Of a stretch of DNA of 64,000 bases, positions 47,534 to 58,878 are shown piece after piece. The position numbers and the translations under genes are program-made. The DNA lies in assembly GCF_031755915.1 (NCBI RefSeq), contig NC_083384.1:32097001-32161000 (forward strand). Reading direction: 5' to 3'. Position 1 is the stretch's first letter; each line of letters begins with the position of its first letter. Below the pieces are notes generated by a model that worked only from the letters and a program-made list of their open reading frames with translations, had not been told where the DNA came from and ran no database searches. This stretch comes from Ziziphus jujuba (taxonomy: Eukaryota > Streptophyta > Magnoliopsida > Rosales > Rhamnaceae).

Positions 47534-48150
47534 TAATAAGGCTTAAATAATATGGGAGAAAAATCTTGAATGATTCTTATTGATATGAAATAGTATTTAT
47601 ACATGTAGAATGACATATACAAAAAAATAAATTACTGAACGAGTAGATAGAATGTTTTAATTAACACTATGTTTGGATTGATGAAGTAGGAAAGAAAGAA
47701 TTTAAATTCCTTATTTAGATAATTAAAATGAGGTGGAAAGGGGGAAAAAAAAAAGTATGAAAGTGAAGGAATTGATTATTTTATTTTATGCTGCTTTGTT
47801 TTTACTTTCAAAATTGACGGAAAATGCGGATGGAAAAGAAAACTTTTAATGAATTTTTTTAATATCCTAAAATTACACTTATTATTATTGTATTAAAATA
47901 TTTATTACATTTCATATCTTTTTTTTTTCCACCTCATTTACTAATCATCAAAACAATAATTTTTAACAAATACTTTCCTTTCATTTCCTTAATTTTTAAT
48001 AAATACTTTCCTTTCATTTCCTTATTTAACTTAACATTTCTTTTCCTTTCATTCATTCAATGTAAACATAGTGTAAATATTACAACACTATAAGTATATT
48101 CTACATATCTGTAGATTTTGTCCTAGTAGTTTTCACCAACGATATTGACG
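47534..48150 (-). mobile_element. copia LTR remnant interrupted by a MITE
   Basis: Adjacent to the primer site. The parts outside the MITE (47534-47664 and 48077-48150) match sequence near 41370-41470 and 43450-43505 respectively, e.g. TATATTCTACATATCTGTAG against TATATTCTATGTATCTGTAA. That supports a shared LTR family. The outer end is approximate. Confidence 0.5.
47665..48073. mobile_element. CACTA-ended MITE, 409 bp
   Basis: Terminal inverted repeats start CACTATGTTTGGATTGA on the left and, in reverse complement, CACTATGTTTACATTGA on the right, extending imperfectly for about 35 bp. A 3-bp duplication TAA flanks it (47662-47664, 48074-48076), matching CACTA elements. A 3-bp duplication is weak evidence alone. 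An internal 27-bp repeat ending in ACTTTCCTTTCATTTCCTTA occurs at about 47969-48024. Confidence 0.7.
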
Positions 48151-49769
48151 TATACTTCTCATCCATTCCATACTTCTCACCCATCTTTTAGGCGGTACTT
48201 CTCACCCACGGATTTGATCATCAAATATATTTCGTCATATAGCAAAGCTTTGGCCATCAAATGAAAGTTTCCCTTTTAGCGCCAAAAAAAAAATAAAAAT
48301 TTCCTTCTTCTATCCTGGCTTAGCCATTATCTGGCTTAATTACATAGCTACCACTATTCCATAAACCTTTTCTTCCTATGGCTTTATAAAAACTATTGAT
48401 AACTCCTTGGTTATAAAACACCTTGGCCGTCAAAAAGGTTTGGCCATTAGACTAAAGCTTAGCCATAGGCCTCAGTCCATTTGTGGTCAAATTACGAAAA
48501 TGTTAAGTCACTTGGCTAAGAAAATCTCCAACCTATAGATTCTTAAAAAGCTAAGGATTAAGGATAAATATAAATATTTCTCCCATCTATCAAGCCAAGA
48601 ACTCAAATTTCTTATTTTTTTATATGGGTGGACATTGGTTTGGGTAGGGTCATATTTAGTTGAAATCCAAACCAAATTGGTTAGTTTGGTTAGAAGTGAC
48701 ATTGAACCAAACCGATGCGAAAGGAAAAATCGAATTTTAGCAGTCTGATCTGGATCAATTTGGTTTAGTTTATCAGTTTGGCTTCTATATCTACAAAAAC
48801 TTTGCTTGAAATTGAATAACAAATACATAAATAAATAAACAAATAAATAACTGAAATGAAAGGACTAAGAACAAAGATCATAGATTGAGAGAATAGTAAA
48901 ACGATTACTGGCTTTCAACAAGAATCAAAAGTGAGAAAGGAATACAAAATGTGTGGCTGTCGTCATTAAAGTGGCGATTATCGTCAAGTTCATTATAGCC
49001 CATGGTGGCCTTGTTGTTGCCTCAAGATATGGGCGCCATCAAGGAGGAGATGCCGTGAGATCACCTTTATCGTGGGTGGAGAGGAGATGGTGGCTATGCC
49101 TTTGCTATTTGATTGTGGGTGGAGTTGTGGAGAATAGACGGTGTCGCCTAAGAGTTTCAAAGTTCGAATCTCTTATAACTGATAAATGAAGATAATGGTT
49201 ATTGAGTGTTAACTGTGTTTCTTAGTGGAGGAAATACAGCAACTATTAGCTTGTAATATGAATTTCTCTTGTTGCTTCGCTGAAGGAGAGTTTAATTGGA
49301 TGGATCATAAGCTTGTCTGGTATGCTTTAGAGTTAAGCTGGTTTGAAACTTGGATGGAAGAAGGTCCCCATGGCTTTCTTAGGCAATCCAAGATGATTTA
49401 TGTAATGCTGGTTTAATTTAACGAACGTTTGCATTGTTACCTACACATAAAAAAAGTAATAATAGATAAAGAAGATAGAAAAGGTCTGTTTAACAAGCTT
49501 TTTAAAAATAGTTCTTTGTTTTTGAAAATATAAAATTGTTTTCTAAAATTTATAAGTTATTTGACAAATACTTTTCGAGAATAGTTTCTAAAAAAAAAAA
49601 AAAAAAAAAAAAGGAAGAAAAAAACTATGAAACAACTTCTTTTTTTTCCTTTGTTTTGGAAACAATTTAAACATAATAAAATGTTATCCTAATCATAAAT
49701 TTGGTATCATCCAAATTGAGTTTCAGAATTGCTCGGATAAAGTAGAGGTCTAAAATCACTTAAATGGGG
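48151..49769. other. Intergenic DNA, no gene recognised
   Basis: It holds a patch rich in TTTGGTTTGG/AACCAAACC strings (about 48630-48785), a GC-richer patch at 48950-49170 with a tRNA T-arm-like string, and a poly-A run near 49591-49612. None supports a gene. Confidence 0.45.
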
Positions 49770-51793
49770 CTAGATGTCAGAACTCGTCCAAGATTCCTCC
49801 CCGAAACCCTAGACAAGCCCTGATCCCAGAGAAATACCACCGAACTTTCCAACGGAAAATCCGGCAGCACCTCCCCTAAGGGTAGGACTAACCAAAAATT
49901 TTCTGCACTGAAAACACACTTCTATATACATCTCCTTATTCCTCCCACGTTACTACAATTTGTTTCCACAAATTTACAGCACTTCAAAGAATAACAGCAA
50001 CTCAGTGCATAAATAATAACTACATATCCAATACAGTATACAGAGCATTATGCAATAAATGTGGAATTAATACAATGACAGATAAGGAAGCAATACAAGA
50101 TGGAGAGGAAAAAGGGAAGAAATACTTCTTGGACTCTCGGCAATGAACTGGGACGTCGGGCTCGCCCTGGACAATCAACGTCTCCCAACCTGGACCTAGG
50201 AGAACGAAATTTAAAAACGTGAGATGCTAATCATCTCAGTGAGTGACCCTATCTACTGAACACTTTTAATATTAATAATATAACAAATAAATGAATTTAA
50301 TTAATACCAACAATTAAATAGATAAATAAATAATAATAATTGAAGTAATATTTTCTCTCAAAACCCTCACTATTCACTCCGTTGGAAATGTTTCCCTTTT
50401 AAAACATTTTCACAAAACCCGTTATTTGTATTTCCCGAAAACCAAAGGATCAATTAATTTAATAAACAATAAATAAATACCCAAAATATAAATAAAATGT
50501 AATAAATTATAATAAATAATTTTGAACACTTTGGGGTTTGAAATTTCCATCCAAAAATTTATACTTGACGCACCACACCATATACCAGTGATGCCCTCCG
50601 ATACCCAGCGTCTCGAGCACTGACTGGCGGGAGGTTAAAGAGAGAAACTTGCATACGGCACTTCGGCGTTCCGACAGTACCGCTGCTGAAACCGTCATCC
50701 CGGCCAAGGAGGGGGGCGGTTGATGAGCAATATATAAGACTTGCCTGCCCTCGGTCCAATGGCAACTCACGGGAGACATAATACTTGCGCGCTAACCATA
50801 TATACACCGGAACACCAATACTGTATGAGTGCGTCTAAAATAATTACTAAATTAATTATTACCGTACCGATTTTTCAAAATCACCGTGGGAAATATACCA
50901 ATTTTCAAATTTACCATCCCATATATTTTCCTTTAACATACCCGGTACGAAACCATCAATAACAATATAAAAATAATTTTTTTCACAACACGAGGTCTAA
51001 CAAATAATATTCCACGGGCATAATTATAAAATTTAAACCACCAATTAAACAAATAATTTCCTTAAAATATTTAAACCAATTATGCCCAAAAATAATATTA
51101 AAACCACATACGATTTATTACTGAAAATACATTACTCATGCGTAATAAATAAAATTAAATCACCATAATAAAAATCGGGATTTCTGAATAACCCAAAATT
51201 CCATTTAGCACCAATAAACATACACGTACTTATAAAATAATATTTTTCCATAATTATAATTAAATTTCACCACATGAGCATAATTGCAGATATCAATTAA
51301 ACACCAAATAAATATAATTAATTACCCCAAAATATTTTTAAAGGTGGGTCACTCACCTGGAGCACGCAATTAACCTAAGATCCTCCATAGGATCGATTCC
51401 ACAATGCACACGTGCTCCTAGAACAACGATTCACACACAGTCAAATAAATTAATATTTTATTCGGGTAAATAATACCCGGTACCCTGGGGGCTTAACACA
51501 AACATTAACCAAAATTGACAAATTATATGTCTATGGAAAGCTTGTGAGATGAGGATCACATTACCGACCTCTATTGAGTTCAATTCAACCGGCGGTGGCC
51601 GGAAAGCTTTGGCCGGTCTTGATCCCTTCGTATCTTGCAAATCGACGGGAATTGAGTTAATCAGAGCTCAGAATCGGAATCAGAGGGTCCAAATTAGTAG
51701 GAAAGGACCGGTTGCACGACCGGTGGCTGCCAGAAAACGGGCAAACTAGCGAAACACCGGCCGCCGGCGTTGGAGGCCGATCCCGGCGCATCC

Positions 51794-51970
51794 TGTCAGG
51801 ACCCGTCCAGAATTCCTCCTCCGGAACCCTAGACAGCCCTGATCCCAGGGAAATACCACCGAACCTTCCAACGGAAAATCCGGCAGCACCTCCCCTAAGG
51901 GATTTACTTACCATAAATTTACCTGCACTGAAAACACACTTCAAAAATATCCCCTTATTCCTCCTACAAA
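51794..51970 (-). mobile_element. Truncated 3' LTR of the nested element (177 bp)
   Basis: Same sequence as 55075-55251, from TGTCAGGACCCGTCC to TATTCCTCCTACAAA, with no difference found by eye. It breaks off abruptly into gag sequence at 51971. The outer end and target duplication are intact. Confidence 0.9.
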
Positions 51971-52515
51971 GTGGACAAATCCGCGGAGAACCAATGCGTG
52001 ACTGCTGATACGAGCTTGCATCCACAATGATCGAATGGCGAGCTGGCTGGGGCATGCGATAACTATCTCTCCTCTGGAATCTGCCTCGTGGGCTTAACCC
52101 ATCACTGTCTGAGCCTGAGCTATGACTCTTCTTAGCTGCCCCCTGTCGAGGTACTCCGCTATACGAACCTTCGAATGATCTGCGCCTCGCGGGTCTGTGT
52201 ATCTCCTCCTGTCTCTCTAGCTCGAGCGCTGCATCCCTGGCGGACTGATAGGTGGGATGTACTGATCCAGAAAGGGTGTAGCCGATGCTCTCTTTCAATC
52301 CGTCTATGAACCTCACCTTCTTCGTGTGATCGTCGGGAATTAGGTGCATGTAGAATTCTGATAGTTCTCGGAATCTCCTCTCGTACTCTGTCACCGTCAT
52401 GTTCCCCTGTCGTAGTTCCTCGAACTCTCTCCTTCTTGCTTCACGGTAGGCAGGAGGACAAAACTCAGTAGAGAAGGCCATCTTGAACTGATCCCACGTA
52501 TGCCTTGCACGAACA
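51971..52515 (-). pseudogene. Ty3/gypsy gag fragment
   Basis: The minus-strand open stretch contains the retrotransposon gag core: WDQFKMAFSTEFCPPAYRE, then RREFEELRQGNMTVTEYERR and FRELSEF, followed by the R/S-rich segment normal before the zinc knuckle. The open frame then runs into LTR sequence at 51970, so the C-terminal CCHC knuckle is missing. At its N-terminal side it is joined, out of frame, to integrase sequence near 52515. The methionine at 52481 is internal to the gag homology, not a true start. Confidence 0.82.
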
Positions 52516-52523
52516 ACTGGGCT

Positions 52524-53187
52524 AACTTCTCGGGTGAAAAATGTTCTCGTACCGGTAGGAAGTGTGCCGACTTGGTGAGACGATCAATGATTACCCAAAT
52601 GCCGCGTACCTTCTAGGTGTGGAAGGAAGCTTGAATACGAAGTCCATGTTGAGTTCTTCCCACTTCCACACGGGAATCGGTAAAGATTGGAGTAGTCCCA
52701 AAGGCTTCTGTCTTTCTGCTTTCACTTGTTGACAAATCAAACACTTTGATACGAAGTCTGCCACTTCTCTCTTCATACCAATCCACCAATAATACTTAAC
52801 AAGCGTCCGATACATCTTGGTACTCCCAGGATGCATCGCATACATCGAGCTGTGCGCCTCCTCTAAAATCTCCTTCTTGAGTCCTGGAATATCCGGAACA
52901 CAAAGTCGTCCTTTATACACGAGGGCTCCATCCCTCCTTATGGAAAATTCCGGATCAAGACCTTCTTGTACCTTGCCCTTAATTGTCCTCAACTTAGGAT
53001 CTTCCATTTGGGTCTCTACTATACGATCCACCAACACCGGTCGTACCTGGAAGCTAGCCATGAGAACTCCTGAAGGATGCATATGCATTAACACCCCCAT
53101 CTTCTTCAACTCCACCATGAGAGGTAGTTGGATGACTTGGATGTGAGCAAGGGATCCAGTAGCCTTCTTACTCAAGGCATCTGCCAC
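52524..53187 (-). pseudogene. Ty3/gypsy RNase H end and integrase zinc-binding/N-terminal part
   Basis: Begins at the conserved VVADALSKK motif that closes RNase H. The integrase H-H-C-C zinc-binding domain follows: histidines in EEAHSS and AMHPGSTK, the YYWWIGMKREVADFV helix, then CLICQQ. Next comes WEELNMDFVFKLP with the first catalytic aspartate and, after a frame break near 52590, DRLTKSAHFLPV and SPEKLAQLFVQ. It ends at the junction with gag. The second aspartate and the glutamate are absent, so it cannot be a working integrase. Confidence 0.85.
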
Positions 53188-55060
53188 TACATTCGCCTAA
53201 TAGTGACTTTAACTTCCCTCTTGTGCAACTTTCCTTCTCATGCCCACTAATTAAGGATATTCAAATTGGTCCACGAGAACACGATCTGCAAGTCTTGGTC
53301 ATAGTCGAACGCTAACCATAAGGTGCTTCTAAAGCATGCATCCTTAAACCAACAACCAACTCTCGTGACTCGATCAGCACTTTAAAAGGTTAGATTAGAA
53401 CTTAAGTCTAATTTCCTCAAATACTGGTATCACCAAGTTAAGGTTGAGATTAATTCACTTGTCTTCGATTACCCTCCTAGTACTTACAATTATAAAACCC
53501 TTGCTCCTCATTGATTAACCAATAGTCTTAACCTCGACAAACATCAATCTTTCTTTTAACTAAATCAAGGTCATGAATAAAATTTCTCAACATCCAAATA
53601 CCATTCTTGAAAACCCTAAGTTTCCCCCATTTCAAATAAATTCCATGAATCCACACCTTAAGCAATAAAGAATTTAAATCCTAATTCTAGCATCACCACC
53701 AATACTATGAACAAATCACTAGATCCTTAACCCAATAAAGTATTCCACATTTCTTAAATTCTAACTCCGTCCCAAAAATCATACTCCTTATCATTGTAAA
53801 TTATCACCAACAATATCAACCACCTTGAATCGATAAAGCACCACCAATACGAACCTTAAATCTCCAAGGAAATAAGATATCAAGATCTTAGCTTCTAGAA
53901 TGAAAAATAACCATGCTTAAACATCCAACCATGCCTAAGGAATCATCCTCATCTCATTAACCTCATCAACCACCAAGTAGAACTTTAGTCGCTATCCGGA
54001 TCTTGCTTGATTCTCTAAACGCTGTCGTACCTTCTCTTTGTGAACGAAAGTTTAAGCACGAAATCCATATTTACATCTCCCTACTTTTACTTATCGGTGA
54101 CCTAAGTACCTTTATTCGGATCTTGCAACTTCCTTTATCATGCCAAACCACCATGTCATCCAGTGAGCATTCCATACGTCTTGGTACCCTTGGGGTGTAT
54201 CGCATACTTTGAATCACGTGCTTCCTTTAAGATCTCCTTTTTGAACTCAACGATACCCTGCTTTGGATTCTCGACTGGCAATACTTAACCCTTAAGTCGC
54301 TCTTGGAAAAACCATAACATAAAACAAATAATAAAATATATTTTTCAAATATACCTAACTTGCATAGGCAATTGTTAAAACTCCACATTGAAAATCATAT
54401 CTTAAAATCCATAGCATAAAATAAAATATGCACGCTTGTAATGGAGGTACGTACGACACCTTCTACATGTTACGTAATCCATGATTCCAACTGTCGCCGA
54501 CACTCTGCTACCAATACAAACCAGGGTGGTTGCCTATATTGGCCGTCCAATTCCCCGGGCTCGTAGGCAACATGATCATGGGGCTAGCTCTACATGGACC
54601 ACATTGGTTCGCCGCCTCCATATGGTGCAGTATAATATTAAACAATATAACATACAGATACATGTATGAACACAAACCAAAAATACTTGAATAAAACACC
54701 TTGAAAAGCATTTAAATTTTGATAATCGATCGGGAAAATATTTTGACGCCTTGAAATCGATCGACACACATCCTTAGGCAATCATCATTCTTCTCCATGA
54801 ACGAAACGGATACCATTCACGATGATAAGCTTGACCTTCAAAAAGAAAACGCATCCTCGACCATCGACTAGGCCATAGGAATTTCCCGTTAGGCTAGATG
54901 ATCCTAATTGACACCCTCGAAGATTAGAGTTATTCAAACTCGGGCAACGAATTTACTTCGAGACAAACAGAAAGAACGCTTTCACACGGGTAAAACGAGA
55001 GATTAAACACGGATAGGATGCACAACAATGCACAGTCCCTTAGGAATACTAGAACCTAGA
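53188..55060 (-). other. Non-coding interior with a degenerate integrase-region copy
   Basis: No open frame of note. At about 54000-54260 the sequence aligns loosely with 52610-52900 (for example TCTTGGTACCCTTGGGGTGT against TCTTGGTACTCCCAGGATGC, followed by ATCGCATAC in both). This is an older, decayed copy of the same integrase region in the same orientation. The rest shows no recognised domain. Confidence 0.55.
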
Positions 55061-55072
55061 GCTCTGATACCA
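55061..55072 (-). other. Primer-binding site of the nested gypsy element
   Basis: Minus strand TGGTATCAGAGC, complementary to the initiator-methionine tRNA 3' end. It starts two bases inside the 5' LTR and fixes the element's orientation. Confidence 0.88.
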
Positions 55073-55074
55073 AC

Positions 55075-58055
55075 TGTCAGGACCCGTCCAGAATTCCTCC
55101 TCCGGAACCCTAGACAGCCCTGATCCCAGGGAAATACCACCGAACCTTCCAACGGAAAATCCGGCAGCACCTCCCCTAAGGGATTTACTTACCATAAATT
55201 TACCTGCACTGAAAACACACTTCAAAAATATCCCCTTATTCCTCCTACAAACTACAAACTGGTTCCACAATTTTCAGCACTTCGAAATAAATACAGTAAT
55301 CCAGTGCATAATAAATACAACAAGAGTGAAAGAAATATTACAACTGCAATAAAAGAATAACAGGGTACTGCCGAACTAAAACAGCGAGGAAGATCAAGTC
55401 CGCTCCGAGTGAACACCGACAACCTGGTACCTAGAGGAACGAAATTTAAGAGTGTGAGATGCTAATCATCTCAGTGAGCGACCCTACTACTATACCATAT
55501 ATTATCACAGTAATAAGTATAAATAATAATTATTTGGAAATAATATTTTCTCTCAAAACCCTTACAATTCTCTCAGTTGGAAAGGTTCCCCTTTTAAAAC
55601 AATTTCACAAAACCCTTTATCCATATTCCCCGAAACCAAGACATCAATTAAATACCAGAAGCGGTAACAATTATATCTTTAATTCCAATTCAGTTTCCAA
55701 ACATTTTATTTTTAAAACACAGTTCTGAAAATCATTTGATGCACCCACTATATACCAGTGGCGCCAACAGTACCCAGCGTCCCAAGGTACCGCCAGACAG
55801 GAGGTTATAGAAAGAAACCGGCATACGGTCGCGTGGCGTCCCACAGCGCCGCTGCTAACCTGGTGTCCCGGCCAAAGGGGGGTGGCCGCCCTCTCCGATG
55901 GCATCCACAGGACACCCTCATAATATCAACCGCGCGCTACTCACACCCACCTGCGCGCTAATCACAACCGTGTGCACACTAACCATATCACATATACCAT
56001 ATCACATAATCAGAACACCAGTACGTGCACGGTGCATCTAAAAATTATAAAATCCATAAATTTAAATCATAAAACAAATTTCACATTTTTCATAAACATA
56101 GCGGGCATAATCCATCCGCTTGAACCGGGAAATTCTCCACAATTTCCTTATAATCCATACCGTAAATTCCATGATTTTCAAATCCACCAACTCCCAAATC
56201 CTTCAATTCAAATATCCACATTTTTTCCAAGCATAAATAATTTCTCGAAATATCATAATCAAATCTCATAATATTCCATGGGCATATTTTATAAAAATTG
56301 AAATCACCAATATAACCAAATATTTTTCTTGAAATATTTGAAAATCAAATCGTGCCCAATTTACCATTAAAACCACACCAATTTCAAAATCCTCAAAACC
56401 ATAAAATAATTCCACATGGCATAAATTGTAGAATTCGCATTTTCTTAAATCCAATAAATTCATAAATAATTCTACAATAAATTCAATAAATATTTGGCAC
56501 ATAGAAATTAAATTCCAAATATTTAATTCACACATAATATATTCATCAATTAAATTCCCCAAAATTAATTTGAAGGTGGGTCACTCACCTGGAGCACGCA
56601 ATTAACCCATGATCCACTACGGGATCAATTCTACGACTCACCGGTGCTCCTAGAACAAAATTCACAGACAGTCAAATAAATTAATATTTTATTCGGGTAA
56701 ATAATACCCGGTACCCGGGGGGTCAAAACACAAACGATAACTAAAATTTACGAATCATATACCGAATCGAAGCTCGAGTGATGCTAATCACAGATCCGGT
56801 CTTAATTTCCGATGATCGTACCCGACGGGGTCGGAATTTTATCGGGAAGCTTTTCGGGTTTCGGCTCCGCAATTCTCCCAAACCGTCGCGAATTGGTGGA
56901 AACGGAAGTCGGATTTGGGTTCAGGAGGTCGAACACTGCGGACTGGAGCTGGCCGGAATTTTCGGGGTACTCGCCGGAACAGTAATTTCCGGCGGGCCGC
57001 CACGTCACCGGCAACCGTCGCCGGAACAGTAATTTCCGACGGTGGCCGTTTGCTGTGAAATTTTGCAGATTTGTAGATCGTGAGGAGAGCAATCCAACGG
57101 GACCGACGGTGAGCAAAACGGAGGTCGGACGGCGGAGAAATCACCGTTTGAAGATTTTCGACCCCTCGCCGGAAAACGCTCCGATCCCGGCGCGTCGGTG
57201 GTCCGATGGCCGTGATTTTTGGTGGGTAGGCCGGACTTGAGGAGAGGATGCTGGGTGTATGGCGCGTGTACTGTATATCGGCCGGAATAGTGCCGATTCG
57301 CGGTGGCCGGCGGTGGAGGGGAAAAATCGCCGCCAAACTTCGGACGTCCGATCCGGGCGCGTCCGGCGGCCGTTCGCCGTGAAATTTGGAGGTTTTGCCG
57401 GAAATGAGGTGGGCAATCTGGCTGGCCGGCGCGTGTACAGTAACTAGGCCGGAAAAACATGAAAATGACCGGCGGCCGGCGGGTCCTCTCTCTCTCTCTT
57501 TCTCTCTCCTCTCTCTCTTTCTCTCTCTTCTCTCTCTTTCTCTCTCTTCCCCGAGAGTTTTTCAAAATTAAAACCCTGCATGACACTGTTCATGCCACGT
57601 GGACCAATCAGAAACTGACACGTGGCGTTTCACTGTTCACCGACCCAAAAAATATTAAAATAATACGGTATCCGGTAAACTTCAAACGTCCATAACTTTT
57701 TAACCGGATGTCCGTTTTGAGCGTGCCGCTAGTCTGTGAACTCGTATCGACGAGCACTTCACAACCATGCATGAGTCAAAGCTCAATTCCCCATAAACAA
57801 AAAGTCAACTCCGGCACCCCTTGGACAGTTTGGACCGCAACTTGTTTCATCCATAACTTTCAAACCGTAGCTCCGTTTTCGACGTGCTACCAGTCTACGA
57901 ACTCGTGGCATCGTGCACTTCGCCACGGTGCCCTAGTCAACTCAAAATTCTCACCGAGTCAAAAAGTCAACTTTTGACCCCCTTCGATCAACGGTCAACG
58001 GTCAACCTCGGTCAACGTGCACGGATTCCGGTGCGATTTGGGACGGGGTGTTACA
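55075..58055 (-). mobile_element. Full-length 5' LTR (2981 bp) of the nested gypsy element
   Basis: Minus orientation, from GGGACGGGGTGTTACA at 58055 down to TGTCAGGACCCGTCC at 55075. Closely similar throughout to the solo LTR at 5423-8431, including the GC-rich core (about 56780-57480) and the (GA)n tract (about 57485-57560). Open frames in the core differ between copies, so it is not read as coding. Bordered by the primer site inside and the CATCC duplication outside. Confidence 0.93.
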
Positions 58056-58878
58056 CATCCACTGGCCATTCGGCCGGAGATTTGGCTGCTGGTGTCACCC
58101 AGCCGCGGGCTTTCACGTCGGTCGGCGTGTGGATCCTTCCGGTGGCCGGTGAGAACAAAAACGGTGAGGCCGAGAGGGAGGAAGGAAAGGAAAAGAAGAA
58201 GAAAGAAGAAGAAGGAAGAAGAAGAAGAAGAAGAAGGAGAAGGGCCCGTGGCCCTTTTTTCCACGTGGAGAAAAGAAAAAAAAGAAAAAAGAAAAGAAAA
58301 AGAAAGAAATAAATAAATAAAAAGAAATAAATTAAAAATAATATTATAATATAAAATAACAATAAAATAATATGGTATTAAACATGGTTGACATGTGGTA
58401 TCTCAACATGGTGACACATGATCACATTTATTAAGTCACACGTGGCACATTGTTACACGTTTAAAAATAATATTAAAATAATACAGTATTTGAAAAACTC
58501 TACAGATCCATAACTTTCAAACCACATGTCCAAATCGAACGGGCCGTTAGTCTACGGACTCATATCGACGAGTACTTTACAACCATGCATGAGTCAAAGC
58601 TCAACTTTGCATGAATAAAAAGTCAACTCCGGCATCCCTTGGACAGTTTGGACCTCAACTTGTTTTGCTCATAACTTTCAAACCGTAGCTCCGTTTTCAA
58701 CGTGCTACTAGTCTACGAACTCGTGCCAACGTGTACTTCATAACGATATCTCAGTCAACCTAGAATTCCATCCGAGTCAAAAAGTCAATTTTTGACCCCT
58801 TCGGTCAATGGTCAACGGTAACCCTCGGTCAAAGTTGGAAAACTTCTGTTGTACTTTGGGACGGGATGTTACACTAGA

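Larger units (their letters stand above)
51794..58055 (-). mobile_element. Nested, internally rearranged Ty3/gypsy element
   Basis: Flanked by a perfect 5-bp duplication CATCC (51789-51793, 58056-58060). Read on minus it runs: full LTR (58055 to 55075), primer site, ~1.9 kb non-coding leader, RNase H end plus integrase N-terminal part (53187 to about 52524), gag fragment (about 52515 to 51971), and the last 177 bp of the LTR (51970 to 51794). The normal order is gag first, so the interior is scrambled and lacks protease and reverse transcriptase. By eye the 177 LTR bases are identical to the matching end of the full LTR, which suggests a young insertion. Confidence 0.92.
49775..58873 (-). mobile_element. 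Outer solo LTR of the ~3 kb family, split by a nested element
   Basis: Its two parts, 49775-51793 and 58061-58873, together make one minus-strand LTR of about 2.8 kb, from TGTCAGAACTCGTCC at the low end to GGGACGGGATGTTACA at the high end. A 5-bp duplication CTAGA flanks the whole (49770-49774, 58874-58878), and no internal region of its own is present, so it is a solo LTR. It is interrupted at CATCC by the element at 51794-58055, which is therefore younger. Confidence 0.93.

Noticed and set aside
49130..49180. tRNA- or SINE-like string AAAGTTCGAATCTC
   Set aside because: Only a T-arm-like piece is present. No D-arm, anticodon arm or acceptor pairing could be drawn around it.
51657..51970. 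Extension of the gag open frame downstream to 51657
   Set aside because: This part is LTR sequence of the nested element and then of the outer LTR. The frame simply reads through two junctions.
56770..57590. Open frames of 165-193 codons on minus and several on plus
   Set aside because: Same LTR core as above in the nested element; no conserved frame between copies.
57995..58362. Lys/Glu-rich and Ser/Phe-rich open frames on both strands
   Set aside because: They are generated by GAA/GAAAA purine repeats in the 5' part of the outer LTR.
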